From NCBI RefSeq assembly GCF_016342785.1, contig NZ_JAEINH010000004.1:1-64000 (forward strand): a DNA stretch of 64,000 nt, given 5' to 3'. Below, one piece after another: positions 54,074-62,178 of the stretch; positions within the stretch are counted from its first letter, which is position 1; every line of letters begins with the position of its first letter. The stretch comes from Sanguibacter suaedae. Lineage in GTDB: Bacteria; Actinomycetota; Actinomycetes; Actinomycetales; Cellulomonadaceae. The position numbers were made by a program, and so were the translations under genes. A model generated the notes under the pieces. It saw only the letters and a list, made by a program, of their open reading frames with translations. It was not told the origin of the DNA and searched no databases.

Positions 54074-55455
54074 CGTCCGACGACTCCTGTCCGGTTGATC
54101 AGCTGGTCGAGCATCTCGTCGATGGCGGTCATGACACGGGCTGCGCCCTGGTAGGCGCGCTGGAAGGCGAGCATGTTCACGCTCTCCTCGTCGAGGTCGA
54201 CGCTCGTCTGGGAGAGCTGCAGGCCCTCCGCGGTGGCGCGGGCGGTCTCGGCGACGGTGGCGCTCTGCGCGGTGGCCTTGGCCTGGACGCCCACGCCCAC
54301 GACGAAGGACGACCACAGCTTGTCCGGCCCGTCCTTCGCGATGCCGATCTGGGAGATCGCGTCGGCGATGGAGTTGTCGGTCCCGCCGATCCCGGTGACG
54401 AGCTGCGCGGGGTCGGTGACGGCGACGGCCATGCGGAGCGCGGCCGGGTCCCCACCGACGGAGAAGAACTCCTGGCCGGTGTGCAGGGCGTTCACGGAGT
54501 CCGCGAGGCGGGTCGCGAGGGTGTTGTAGGACGCGGCGGCCTCGGCGAGGAGTCCACCGGTGCCCTGGGCGTTGGTCGGGGCCAGGACGGTGAGGACCCC
54601 TGCGAGCTCGCCGCCGCTGAGCGCGGCGTCGGACGCGGGCGTGCGGTCCCACTGGACGCGGAGAGGATCCGTCTGGGACTCGACCATCCCTGTGGCGCCG
54701 GTGAGGCGGATCTTCTGCGAGGTGGTCCCGGAGACCAGGGGGTTGCCCCCGATGTTCACGTCCGCGGTGCCGTCGGAGCTCTCCCTGACGGTCGCGCCCG
54801 CGAGGGCGGAGAGCGAGGTGGTGAGCACGGTCCGCTGGTCGATGAGCTCGTTGGCGTTCCCGCCGGAGACCGTGATGCTCCGGATCTTCTCGTTGAGCTC
54901 GGCGACCGACCGTGCGGCGGTGTTGATGTCGGCGACGAGGGCCTCCGCCTTGCCGCGCGTCTGCTCCCACTGGGTGGTGACGGCGGCGTAGCCGGTGGCG
55001 ATGGAGCGCTGCGCCGACTTGCCGGCCTCGATGAGGACCTGGCCGGTGGCCGCGCTGTCGGGGCTGTTGCTGACGTCCTGCCAGGTGGCCCAGAAGTCGG
55101 AGAGCTGCTGGGCGATGCCGTTGGTGCCGGGCTCCGCGATGGTGGACTCGAGCCGCTTGTAGGCGTCGGTCCGTGCGGAGAGGAAGGCGGCCGACGACGT
55201 GGTGGTGCGGACGCGGGCGTCGAGGAAGAGGTCGCCGAGCCGCGAGATGCTCGCGGTCTGGACGCCGTTGCCGATGCCGCTGCCGGAGGAGAACATCGTG
55301 GCGCTCTGGCCCGAGCCCACGGACTGGAGCTCAGCCCGCTGGCGGGTGTAGCCGACCGTGTTGGCGTTGGCGATGTTCTGCCCGGAGACCTCGAGGGCCT
55401 GACGCTGGGCGGTGAGCGAGGAGAGGGCTGTGGACAGTCCGGAGAATGTGCTCAT
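54070..55455 (-). CDS. flgK: FlgK hook-associated protein 1 (HAP1)
   Basis: 461 residues. The N-terminal rod/hook signature SALTAQRQALEVSGQNIANANTVGYTRQ-type motif (visible from residue 10) and the C-terminal DLDEESVNMLAFQRAYQGAARVMTAIDEM helix are diagnostic. It joins hook and filament. ATG 55455, 13 nt after the flgN stop. Confidence 0.95.
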   Translation of the reverse strand: MSTFSGLSTALSSLTAQRQALEVSGQNIANANTVGYTRQRAELQSVGSGQSATMFSSGSGIGNGVQTASISRLGDLFLDARVRTTTSSAAFLSARTDAYKRLESTIAEPGTNGIAQQLSDFWATWQDVSNSPDSAATGQVLIEAGKSAQRSIATGYAAVTTQWEQTRGKAEALVADINTAARSVAELNEKIRSITVSGGNANELIDQRTVLTTSLSALAGATVRESSDGTADVNIGGNPLVSGTTSQKIRLTGATGMVESQTDPLRVQWDRTPASDAALSGGELAGVLTVLAPTNAQGTGGLLAEAAASYNTLATRLADSVNALHTGQEFFSVGGDPAALRMAVAVTDPAQLVTGIGGTDNSIADAISQIGIAKDGPDKLWSSFVVGVGVQAKATAQSATVAETARATAEGLQLSQTSVDLDEESVNMLAFQRAYQGAARVMTAIDEMLDQLINRTGVVGR

Positions 55456-55468
55456 CAGGGGTTCGGCC

Positions 55469-55957
55469 TCAGAAGTTCTGGTCGAGGAGGCGTGCGGTGA
55501 CCTCGTGCCGGTTGGTACCGGTGGAGCCGCTCGCGTCGTACGTGTGGGCGTCGTGCTGGAGGTTCGCGAGCGCTTCCTGCGTGGCGCGGTGCGACGTGGA
55601 GAGCAGCTCCCGGTTGCCTGCGGCGAGGGAGTCGATCTGCGCGGTGAGCTCGAGGAAGGCCTGCCGGTGGGCGCGCAGGAGCTCGTCCCACGGCTCGGGG
55701 GCACGCTCGGCGAGCTGTTGGAGGCTGGGGCCGGGCTCGAGGCCCAGCTGGGTGGCGACGGTGTCGGACTCGACCGACCGGCCGAGCTCGATCTCCCGGA
55801 TCTGCTCGAGGACGTTCTCCACCTCACGCGTCGCGTGGCCGAGCCACCGGGTCTTGCCGGCGGTGAGGAGCAGCTGCTCCTCCTCGAGCTTGAAGAGGAG
55901 TAGCTCGAGGAGCTGCCGCTCGCGCCACAGGACGCTGGTCAGCGCTTGCAGGCTCAT
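55469..55957 (-). CDS. flgN: FlgN flagellar export chaperone
   Basis: 162-residue all-helical FlgN-family chaperone (SVLWRERQLLELLLFKLEEEQ at the start; coiled coil to about 150). It keeps FlgK and FlgL export-competent, and its gene directly precedes theirs. ATG 55957 has GGAGTTGTGACCTAG upstream. A FliA-like promoter lies about 77 nt before the start. Confidence 0.9.
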   Translation of the reverse strand: MSLQALTSVLWRERQLLELLLFKLEEEQLLLTAGKTRWLGHATREVENVLEQIREIELGRSVESDTVATQLGLEPGPSLQQLAERAPEPWDELLRAHRQAFLELTAQIDSLAAGNRELLSTSHRATQEALANLQHDAHTYDASGSTGTNRHEVTARLLDQNF

Positions 55958-56040
55958 CTAGGTCACAACTCCTGTCTGGTCGGACTCTGGACGAAGGTCC
56001 GTGCTCCCCGGAGGGTGTTCTGCAGGGACGTTCTCCGGTC

Positions 56041-56068
56041 ACATCGGACGTCGGGGGGTCTCCATGAG
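56041..56068 (-). promoter_or_regulatory. Candidate FliA promoter for flgN-flgK-flgL-fliW
   Basis: Minus strand CTCAT (56068-56064), 15-bp spacer, TCCGATGT (56048-56041). Same layout as the boxes before fliC, fliS and flgB. Confidence 0.6.
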
Positions 56069-56190
56069 AGTTTTTGACCCGGTCATCCTCGAGCGGGGTG
56101 CCCGACCTCAGCATAGGGGGGTCCCCATCACCCGGCACGGGCGTCCGATTCGCGTCGTTGCAGGTGGGAACACCTATCTCTGATACCGAT

Positions 56191-56218
56191 CTCATACCCT
56201 CGGTCAGTCTTCGGGTAG
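56191..56218 (+). promoter_or_regulatory. Weak FliA-like box upstream of fliA
   Basis: CTCAT, 15-bp spacer, TCGGGTAG (5 of 8 match to GCCGATAG). It may provide autoregulation of fliA, but the -10 match is poor. Confidence 0.35.
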
Positions 56219-56328
56219 GCGCATGGGGACTTCTCCCCATTGCCCGGAAGTGCCGGTCGTGCATCGGGCCGGGTGAAAGGATGCTTGAAGCCTTGAGTTC
56301 CGGGGGTATGTGCCCTGATTCTTAAGCC

Positions 56329-57219
56329 ATGCAGCCGATGGATACGGACCAGGCACAGCTGGTCACAGACAACCTCCCGCTGATCGGGTACCACGTCAGC
56401 GAGATGCTCATGCGCGTGCCTTCCCACGTGTCTCGCGACGACCTCGCCTCGGCGGGTGCCCTCGCTCTCGTCCAGGCTGCTCGTGCCTACGACGCCACCA
56501 CCGGGGTGCCGTTCAACCGGTACGCCGCGATCCGCATCAAGGGCGCGATGGTCGACGAGCTCCGCTCGATGGACTGGGTCTCCCGCGGCGCCCGCCAGCG
56601 TGCCCGCCAGGTGACCACCGTCGCCGACGACCTCACCTCTGAGCTGGGCCGCACGCCCACCCGTGAGGAGGTCGCCGCCGCCCTCGGTGTCGACGCCTCC
56701 CAGGTCGAGGCCGCCCGCGGCCACGCCGCCACCCGCGTCCTGAGCCTCGAGGGCTACGACGGTGCCCTCGCCGACGTGCTCCCCGCCCGGGAGATCGGCC
56801 CCGAGGAGTCCCTCCTCGTCGACGAGCGCCTCCGTTACCTCCACGCAGCCGTCGAGACGCTCCCCGAGCGTCTCCGCACCGTCGTCGAGCAGGTCTTCTT
56901 CGAGGACCGCTCCGTCACGGACATCGCCAAGGACATGGGTGTCACCCAGTCCCGCGTCAGCCAGCTGCGCGCCGAGGCGATGATCCTCCTGCGCGACGGC
57001 CTCAACACCCACCTCGACCCGGCACAGGTCCCCGCGGCCGCCGCACCCGAGGGCGTCGCCCAGCGTCGCCGCGAGAAGTACTTCACGTCGATCGCGGAGC
57101 GCGCCGCACGCAACGTGCACAGCGTCGCCATCGCCGGGGCCTCGCTCGCCGGCGCCGCCTCCGTCCCTGTGGTGCACCCGGAGGCAGGGCAGTCGCCCGG
57201 CCTCGTCGCCGTGGGTTAA
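56329..57219 (+). CDS. fliA: FliA flagellar sigma factor (sigma-28)
   Basis: 296-residue sigma-70 family factor of the FliA/WhiG/SigD group. Region 2 (about 10-90; DDLASAGALALVQAARAYDATTGVPFNRYA then IKGAMVDELR), region 3 (about 95-150; SRGARQRARQV) and region 4 (about 170-225; LPERLRTVVEQVFFEDRSVTDIAKDMGVTQSRVSQL) are all present. About 65 residues beyond region 4 (AQRRREKYFTSIAERAARN and an Ala/Gly/Val tail) are extra compared with usual FliA. Two possible ATGs (56329, 56338). A terminator follows. It probably drives the CTCAT-N15-CCGATAG promoters nearby. Confidence 0.93.
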   Translation: MQPMDTDQAQLVTDNLPLIGYHVSEMLMRVPSHVSRDDLASAGALALVQAARAYDATTGVPFNRYAAIRIKGAMVDELRSMDWVSRGARQRARQVTTVADDLTSELGRTPTREEVAAALGVDASQVEAARGHAATRVLSLEGYDGALADVLPAREIGPEESLLVDERLRYLHAAVETLPERLRTVVEQVFFEDRSVTDIAKDMGVTQSRVSQLRAEAMILLRDGLNTHLDPAQVPAAAAPEGVAQRRREKYFTSIAERAARNVHSVAIAGASLAGAASVPVVHPEAGQSPGLVAVG

Positions 57220-57246
57220 CGGTCACAACTCCATCACGCTGCTGCT

Positions 57247-57284
57247 GTCAGGGCCGCTCCCCACCCCGGGGGAGCGGCCCTGAC
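57247..57284 (+). terminator. fliA terminator
   Basis: A 16-bp perfect inverted repeat (57247-57262 and 57269-57284) with a 6-nt loop, 27 nt after the fliA stop. Confidence 0.85.
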
Positions 57285-57347
57285 CGCGTCCCGGGTGCCC
57301 CCGGGACGAGCCCCTGCAGAACTCGTCGAAGAAAGTTCTGGAAAAAC

Positions 57348-57375
57348 CTCATGCACACCCGGGGGTACCCGATAG
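57348..57375 (+). promoter_or_regulatory. FliA-type promoter of fliC
   Basis: CTCAT (57348-57352), 15-bp spacer, CCCGATAG (57368-57375). Transcription should begin near 57382, giving a leader of about 55 nt before the fliC ATG. Confidence 0.75.
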
Positions 57376-57436
57376 GCACAGTGGCAGCCCACGGACGGGC
57401 ACCGCACCTCGGCCCCACTCACGGAAGAAGATCATC

Positions 57437-58591
57437 ATGGGTCTCTCGATCAACCAGAACATCGCGGCAGTCAACTCCTACCGCAACCTCTCCAACACGC
57501 AGAACGACCTCGGCAAGTCGCTGGAGAAGCTCTCCTCCGGCTTCCGGATCAACCGCGCCGCGGACGACGCAGCCGGTCTGGCGATCTCCGAGGGCCTGCG
57601 CTCGCAGGTCGGTGGCCTCAAGGTCGCCGCTCGTAACGCTCAGGACGGCATCTCCGTCGTCCAGACCGCTGAGGGTGCGCTCACCGAGACGCACGCCATC
57701 CTCCAGCGTCTGCGTGACCTGGGTGTCCAGGGCGCCAACGACTCCAACAACACGGAGGCGCGTGCCAACATCCAGACCGAGGCCGACGAGCTCGTCAAGG
57801 AGCTCGACCGCATCGGTAGCTCCACCAACTTCAACGGCACCAAGCTGCTCGACGGCTCGGCCGGCAGCAACACCGGGAAGCTCAGCTTCCAGGTCGGCGC
57901 GGGCTCTGGCACGGACAGCCGTATCGAGGTCGACCTGAACAAGGCCAACGTCGTCAAGGTCGCCGAGGCGCTCACCTCGGGCAGCGGCGCTGTCGTCGGC
58001 ACGTCCGTCGAGGTCGCCACCCCGACCGCCGTGGAGGGCGAGTACACCTTCGCCTCCGCCGCCGGCGCGAGCGTGACGGTGGACCTCGGTGCTGCGGACA
58101 GCCACAAGTCGGTCAACGACGTCGCCGGTGCCCTCAACAAGGACGCCGCGTTCGCCCAGAACTTCACCGCCTCGGTGAACAAGGACAACGAGCTCGTCGT
58201 CAAGGCGAAGACGGGCGACGCCGTCACGGTCACCGCCGAGACCGGCGCTGCCGGTATCGACGCCGCGACCGCTGCGGACGTCCTCGGTGGTCTGAGCTTC
58301 ACGGACCACGCGTCCTCGCAGGCCTCGATCGACCTGATCGACGACCAGATCAAGTCGGTCTCCTCGGCTCGCGCCGAGCTCGGTGCCATGCAGAACCGCT
58401 TCGAGCACACCATCAAGAACATCAACGTCTCCGTGGAGAACCTCTCGGCCTCCGAGAGCCGCATCCGCGACACCGACATGGCGTCCGAGATGGTCAGCTT
58501 CACCCGTGCGCAGATCCTCTCGCAGGCCGGCACGTCGATGCTCGCTCAGGCCAACCAGATCCCCCAGGGCGTCCTCTCGCTCCTGCGGTGA
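57437..58591 (+). CDS. fliC: Flagellin FliC
   Basis: 384-residue flagellin. Conserved D0/D1 ends: N-terminal MGLSINQNIAAVNSYRNL, LEKLSSGFRINRAADDAAG and TEGAL-like TAEGALTE; C-terminal GAMQNRFEHTIKNI and SESRIRDTDMASEMV..LSQAGTSMLAQANQ. The middle (about 150-285) is the variable, surface-exposed D2-type region, Ala/Val/Asp-rich. It forms the filament; FliS and FliW are its likely partners here. A strong FliA-type promoter lies upstream. Confidence 0.97.
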   Translation: MGLSINQNIAAVNSYRNLSNTQNDLGKSLEKLSSGFRINRAADDAAGLAISEGLRSQVGGLKVAARNAQDGISVVQTAEGALTETHAILQRLRDLGVQGANDSNNTEARANIQTEADELVKELDRIGSSTNFNGTKLLDGSAGSNTGKLSFQVGAGSGTDSRIEVDLNKANVVKVAEALTSGSGAVVGTSVEVATPTAVEGEYTFASAAGASVTVDLGAADSHKSVNDVAGALNKDAAFAQNFTASVNKDNELVVKAKTGDAVTVTAETGAAGIDAATAADVLGGLSFTDHASSQASIDLIDDQIKSVSSARAELGAMQNRFEHTIKNINVSVENLSASESRIRDTDMASEMVSFTRAQILSQAGTSMLAQANQIPQGVLSLLR

Positions 58592-58653
58592 TCCGGTCCC
58601 TGACCGGCTCGTAGCACCACCAGCATCACCAGCACGACACGGCACGACCCGCG

Positions 58654-58686
58654 GACCGGCGGTGGGGAGCACCCCCACCGCCGGTC
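58654..58686 (+). terminator. fliC terminator
   Basis: A 14-bp perfect inverted repeat (58654-58667 and 58673-58686) with a 5-nt loop, between fliC and fliD. Confidence 0.8.
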
Positions 58687-58731
58687 AGCGGCGTATGCAG
58701 GCGCAGCGCACACCGAAGCGGAGAACAGCTC

Positions 58732-60126
58732 ATGGCAGGTATGGGGATCGACGGGCTCGCGAGCGGGCTCGACACCACAGCACTCATCTCCCAGCTCATG
58801 CAGGTCGAGGCCATGCCCCAGACCCTGCTCAAGGCGTCCCAGACGAAGACGACCTCGATCGTCGCCGCGCTGCAGTCCCTCAACACCAAGGTCGCCTCCC
58901 TCGCCGAGGCCGCCACCAAGGCCACCAAGCCCGCCTCGTGGGACGCATACACCGCAGCCTCCTCCTCCGTCGCGACGACGGCCAAGGCCTCCGCGACGGC
59001 ACAGCCCGGCAGCGTGAGCTTCACCGTCGACCAGGTCGCCAGCACCCAGATCACCGTGACCGGTGAGGTCAAGGACGATGGCTCACTCGTCACCTCGGTC
59101 CCCCCTGCCCTGACGATCAAGAAGCACGACGGCACGCTCGTCTCCGTCAAGCCGACCACAGGGTCCCTCAGCGACATCGCCAAGGCGATCAACGACTCAC
59201 CCACCGCGGGCGTCAAGGCCAGCGTCGTCCGCGTCTCCGGCGGTGCCGAGCCGACCTACCGTCTGCAGCTCACCGGGACGGAGACCGGCACCACAGGATC
59301 CTTCGAGGTCTACGCAGGGTCGTACGCGACGGCGGCCGACCTCCCCGCGGGGGGCCGCCTCGACGCGACCCAGGTCCGCGCATCACAGGACGCGAAGATC
59401 ACCCTGTGGAAGGGTGTCCCGAACCTCGAGAAGTCCTTCGCCCAGGCCTCCAACACCTTCAGCGGTCTCATGACCGGCGTCGACGTGACCGTCACCAAGG
59501 TCACCGCGGAGGGTGAGGACCCCACGACCATCACCGTCGCCCGTGACGACGCCGCCGTGAAGAAGCTCGCGTCGAGCATCGTCGGCACCCTCGGCGTCGT
59601 CTTCTCCGACATCGCATCCCGCACCGCCACGACCACCACCACGGGCACCGACGGCCGCACAGTCGTGACCGGTGGCCTCCTGAGCGGCGACAGCGCGGTC
59701 CGATCGCTCCAGCAGCGTCTGCAGACAGCCGCCTCGTATCCCGTCGACGGGTCGTCGCCCTCCGAGGTCGGCATCGTGATCGGTCGCGACGGGACGTTCA
59801 CGTTCGACGAGGCCAAGTTCACCGCCGCGCTCGCGGCCGACCCGGCGAAGACGCAGAAGATCGTCTCGGGGATCGCCAAGAACGTCGCTGAGGTCGCGAC
59901 GCAGGCGTCGGACAAGGTCGACGGCAGCCTCACCAAGAAGATCACCAACAGCGAGGGCACCGTGAAGACCCTCGGCGACCAGATCTCCGACTGGGACCGC
60001 CGGCTCGAGATCCGCCGGACGTCGCTGCAGCGCACCTACTCGGCGCTCGAGGTCGCGATGAGCAGCATGCAGTCCAAGTCGTCGTGGCTCGCGTCGCAGC
60101 TCTCCTCGCTGCCCTCCTACTCCTGA
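58732..60126 (+). CDS. fliD: FliD filament cap protein (HAP2)
   Basis: 464 residues, FliD family: N-terminal GIDGLASGLDTTALISQLMQVEAMPQ, the conserved FTVDQVASTQ region, a central Thr-rich part, and the C-terminal coiled coil GDQISDWDRRLEIRRTSLQRTYSALEVAMSSMQ. It caps the growing filament. The ATG at 58732 has CGGAGAAC upstream. It lies between fliC and fliS, the usual order. No clear promoter of its own beyond the fliC terminator. Confidence 0.95.
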   Translation: MAGMGIDGLASGLDTTALISQLMQVEAMPQTLLKASQTKTTSIVAALQSLNTKVASLAEAATKATKPASWDAYTAASSSVATTAKASATAQPGSVSFTVDQVASTQITVTGEVKDDGSLVTSVPPALTIKKHDGTLVSVKPTTGSLSDIAKAINDSPTAGVKASVVRVSGGAEPTYRLQLTGTETGTTGSFEVYAGSYATAADLPAGGRLDATQVRASQDAKITLWKGVPNLEKSFAQASNTFSGLMTGVDVTVTKVTAEGEDPTTITVARDDAAVKKLASSIVGTLGVVFSDIASRTATTTTTGTDGRTVVTGGLLSGDSAVRSLQQRLQTAASYPVDGSSPSEVGIVIGRDGTFTFDEAKFTAALAADPAKTQKIVSGIAKNVAEVATQASDKVDGSLTKKITNSEGTVKTLGDQISDWDRRLEIRRTSLQRTYSALEVAMSSMQSKSSWLASQLSSLPSYS

Positions 60127-60133
60127 CCCTTCC

Positions 60134-60161
60134 CTCACACCCCCGAGGGCCCTGCCGATAG
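60134..60161 (+). promoter_or_regulatory. FliA-type promoter of fliS (leaderless layout)
   Basis: CTCAC (60134-60138), 15-bp spacer, perfect GCCGATAG (60154-60161). The fliS ATG begins only 7 nt after the -10 box, so transcription would start at or within a base or two of the ATG. Confidence 0.75.
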
Positions 60162-60168
60162 GTCTGGT

Positions 60169-60612
60169 ATGACGACGAACTCTGACGCGCAGCGTTCGCA
60201 GTTTCTCAACGACACTGTGCTCAGCGCGAGCCCCGCACGGCTGCTCACCATGCTCTACGACCGGCTGATGCTCGACCTCGACCGGGCCGAGCGTGCCCAG
60301 CGGGCCGAGGACCACACCGAGGCCGCCGCGCAGCTCACGCACGCGCAGGACATCGTCAGCGAGCTCATGGTGACGCTCGACGAGGACGTGTGGGACGGCG
60401 CCACCGCGCTCATGGCGCTCTACGGGCACATCCTCAACGAGCTCATCCAGGCGAACGTCACGCACGACGCCGACCGCACCGCGTCGGTCCGCGCCACCGT
60501 CGACCCCCTGCGCATGGCGTGGCACGAGGCCGCCGCCGAGCTCGCCTCGGCCGCACCCGCCCCGCAGGCCGCCCCTGCCACGACGGGCACCGGCCTCCTC
60601 GGTGTCGGCTGA
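60169..60612 (+). CDS. fliS: FliS flagellin export chaperone
   Basis: 147-residue FliS (RSQFLNDTVLSASPARLLTMLYDRLMLDLDRAE at the start is characteristic), a helical bundle that holds unfolded flagellin for export. An Ala/Pro-rich tail ends the protein. The start abuts a sigma-28-like -10 box and has no ribosome site, so a leaderless transcript is likely. Confidence 0.93.
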   Translation: MTTNSDAQRSQFLNDTVLSASPARLLTMLYDRLMLDLDRAERAQRAEDHTEAAAQLTHAQDIVSELMVTLDEDVWDGATALMALYGHILNELIQANVTHDADRTASVRATVDPLRMAWHEAAAELASAAPAPQAAPATTGTGLLGVG

Positions 60613-60952
60613 CGTGCCGGGCACGGCCGTGGCAGAACCCTGGACCGACGCCTGGTCCCACGCCCTCGACGCGTTCGAGATGGACGTCGCCGAGGCGGAG
60701 GCCCTCATCGCCGCCGGGCACCTCATCGACAGCGCACCCGCGTCGACCGCGCTCGCGTGGCAGGCGCCCACCAACCTCGGGCCGCTCCCCGGGTCGCTGC
60801 GCGACCGCGCCGCCCGGATCCTCGAGCGTCAGCTCGACATGGCCGCCCGCCTCGCGGACGCCGCCCGCAGCACACGGCAGCAGATGAGGGTCGTCGACGA
60901 CCTCCGCAAGCAGGCGCCCGTCACCCCGGTGTACATCGACACCATCGGGTGA
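60602..60952 (+). CDS. Small ORF in the FliT position, unrecognised
   Basis: 116 residues (GTG 60602; GTG 60614 is also possible), overlapping the end of fliS. No family recognised, but it is helical and acidic with heptad-like segments (about 22-35 and 70-100; RILERQLDMAARLADAARSTRQQMRVVDDLRKQ) and sits where fliT-type chaperone genes lie in other bacteria (fliD-fliS-fliT). Role as a flagellar chaperone is inferred from position only. Confidence 0.75.
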   Translation: MSADVPGTAVAEPWTDAWSHALDAFEMDVAEAEALIAAGHLIDSAPASTALAWQAPTNLGPLPGSLRDRAARILERQLDMAARLADAARSTRQQMRVVDDLRKQAPVTPVYIDTIG

Positions 60953-60990
60953 AAACGCTGTCACCCGGGTTATGCCGGGCGCAGGAAACT

Positions 60991-61017
60991 CTCATACGTC
61001 GCGCATCGCGCCGATAG
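60991..61017 (+). promoter_or_regulatory. FliA-type promoter of the flgB operon
   Basis: CTCAT (60991-60995), 14-bp spacer, perfect GCCGATAG (61010-61017), about 75 nt before flgB. The spacer is one base shorter than in the other boxes. Confidence 0.6.
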
Positions 61018-61092
61018 GGAGGGTGAGCCAGGAAGGCTCGCGCATCAGGCCATGGATCGGCCGCACCACCTACGAAACCCTTGGGGTCGGTC

Positions 61093-61434
61093 GTGTTCGA
61101 TTCAGTGACCTTTGTGGCGCTCAACAGCGCCCTCGACGGCCTGGCGCTGCGCCAGCGCGTGATCGCCAACAACGTGGCGAACGTCAACACGCCCAACTAC
61201 CTCGCCGGCCGCGTCCAGTTCGAGGACGCCCTCGCGTCGGCGGTCTCCCGCGGCACCGGAGCCGCGAGCGCCACGCAGGCCCGCTCCCTCGAGCCCACCC
61301 GCCTCGACGGCAACAACGTCAACCTCGACGCGGAGACGCTGCTCAACGTCGACACCAACCTGCGCTACCAGCTGGCCACCCAGGCCGTCGACGGGAGCTT
61401 CTCGTCGCTGCGTATCGCCATGAGGACGAGCTGA
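61093..61434 (+). CDS. flgB: FlgB flagellar basal-body rod protein
   Basis: 113-residue proximal rod protein with the rod signature LALRQRVIANNVANVNTPNYLAG. GTG 61093 is preferred over TTG 61081 because the conserved N-terminus begins there. First gene of a tightly packed flgB-flgC-fliE-fliF-fliG operon, starting about 75 nt after a FliA-type box. Confidence 0.92.
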   Translation: MFDSVTFVALNSALDGLALRQRVIANNVANVNTPNYLAGRVQFEDALASAVSRGTGAASATQARSLEPTRLDGNNVNLDAETLLNVDTNLRYQLATQAVDGSFSSLRIAMRTS

Positions 61435-61444
61435 GGACCCTGAG

Positions 61445-61849
61445 ATGACGACATTCGGAGCCATCGGCATCGCGAGCACCGGGATGACCGTGAGCCGCAA
61501 GTGGTTGGACGCCGTGAGCGACAACCTCGCCAACATCAACACCGTGCGCGGGACCGACGAGGACGCGTTCCAGGCGCGCTACGTCGTGGCCACCGCCGTC
61601 GGGTACCCCGAGAACGGGCAGGGCGTGCAGGTCGCCGGCATCGAGCTCGGGTCCGCCGAGGGCCGCATGGTCTTCGAGCCCGACCACCCCCTCGCCGACG
61701 CCGGCGGGTACGTGAAGTACCCCGAGATCGACATGTCCAGCCAGATGACCCAGATGATCATGGCGCAGCGGGGCTACCAGGCCAACGCCGCCGTCGTCGA
61801 CCGTGCCAAGGCCACCTACGAGGCCGCCCTCCAGATCGGACGCAGCTGA
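61445..61849 (+). CDS. flgC: FlgC flagellar basal-body rod protein
   Basis: 134-residue rod protein. N-terminal IASTGMTVSRKWLDAVSDNLANINT is the rod motif, and C-terminal MTQMIMAQRGYQANAAVVDRAKATYEAAL is the matching helix. It polymerises with FlgB in the proximal rod. ATG 61445 is 10 nt after flgB; the stop overlaps the fliE start. Confidence 0.94.
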   Translation: MTTFGAIGIASTGMTVSRKWLDAVSDNLANINTVRGTDEDAFQARYVVATAVGYPENGQGVQVAGIELGSAEGRMVFEPDHPLADAGGYVKYPEIDMSSQMTQMIMAQRGYQANAAVVDRAKATYEAALQIGRS

Positions 61850-62178
61850 TGATGATCCCCGCCCTCGACGGAATCTCCGCCATCGGCGCCGCCGGCGCCG
61901 TCACCCCCACCGGGTACGTCCGGCCGGGGGAAGGTACGGCTCCCACGTCCGACGTCTCCGGCGCGTTCGGGTCGATCCTCTCCGGTGCCGTCGACAACCT
62001 CGACGGCCTCCAGCGGACGTCCAACGAGCTCGCGGTCCGCGCAGTCACCGGTGACCTCGACGACGTCCACGACTACACGATCGCCTCCAGCCAGGCGAAG
62101 GCCACCCTCGAGCTCACCGCGGCCGTGCGCAACAAGGCCGTCGACGCGTTCACCGAGATCATGAGGATGCAGGCCTGA
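61849..62178 (+). CDS. fliE: FliE hook-basal body protein
   Basis: 109-residue FliE that links the MS ring to the rod. The C-terminal half (VHDYTIASSQAKATLELTAAVRNKAVDAFTEIMRMQA) is diagnostic. ATG 61849 overlaps the flgC stop (ATGA); a second ATG follows at once (61852). Its stop overlaps the fliF start (TGATG). Confidence 0.93.
   Translation: MMIPALDGISAIGAAGAVTPTGYVRPGEGTAPTSDVSGAFGSILSGAVDNLDGLQRTSNELAVRAVTGDLDDVHDYTIASSQAKATLELTAAVRNKAVDAFTEIMRMQA

Larger units (their letters stand above)
55958..56328. other. flgN-fliA intergenic region (371 bp)
   Basis: No convincing gene lies here. It carries the leftward FliA-type promoter for flgN (56041-56068), a weaker rightward candidate (56191-56218) and the 5' leader of fliA. 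The short open frames inside lack ribosome sites and family resemblance. Confidence 0.7.

Noticed and set aside
56001-56183. 60-codon ORF in the flgN-fliA gap
   Set aside because: No Shine-Dalgarno; overlaps the flgN promoter; composition unlike neighbouring genes.
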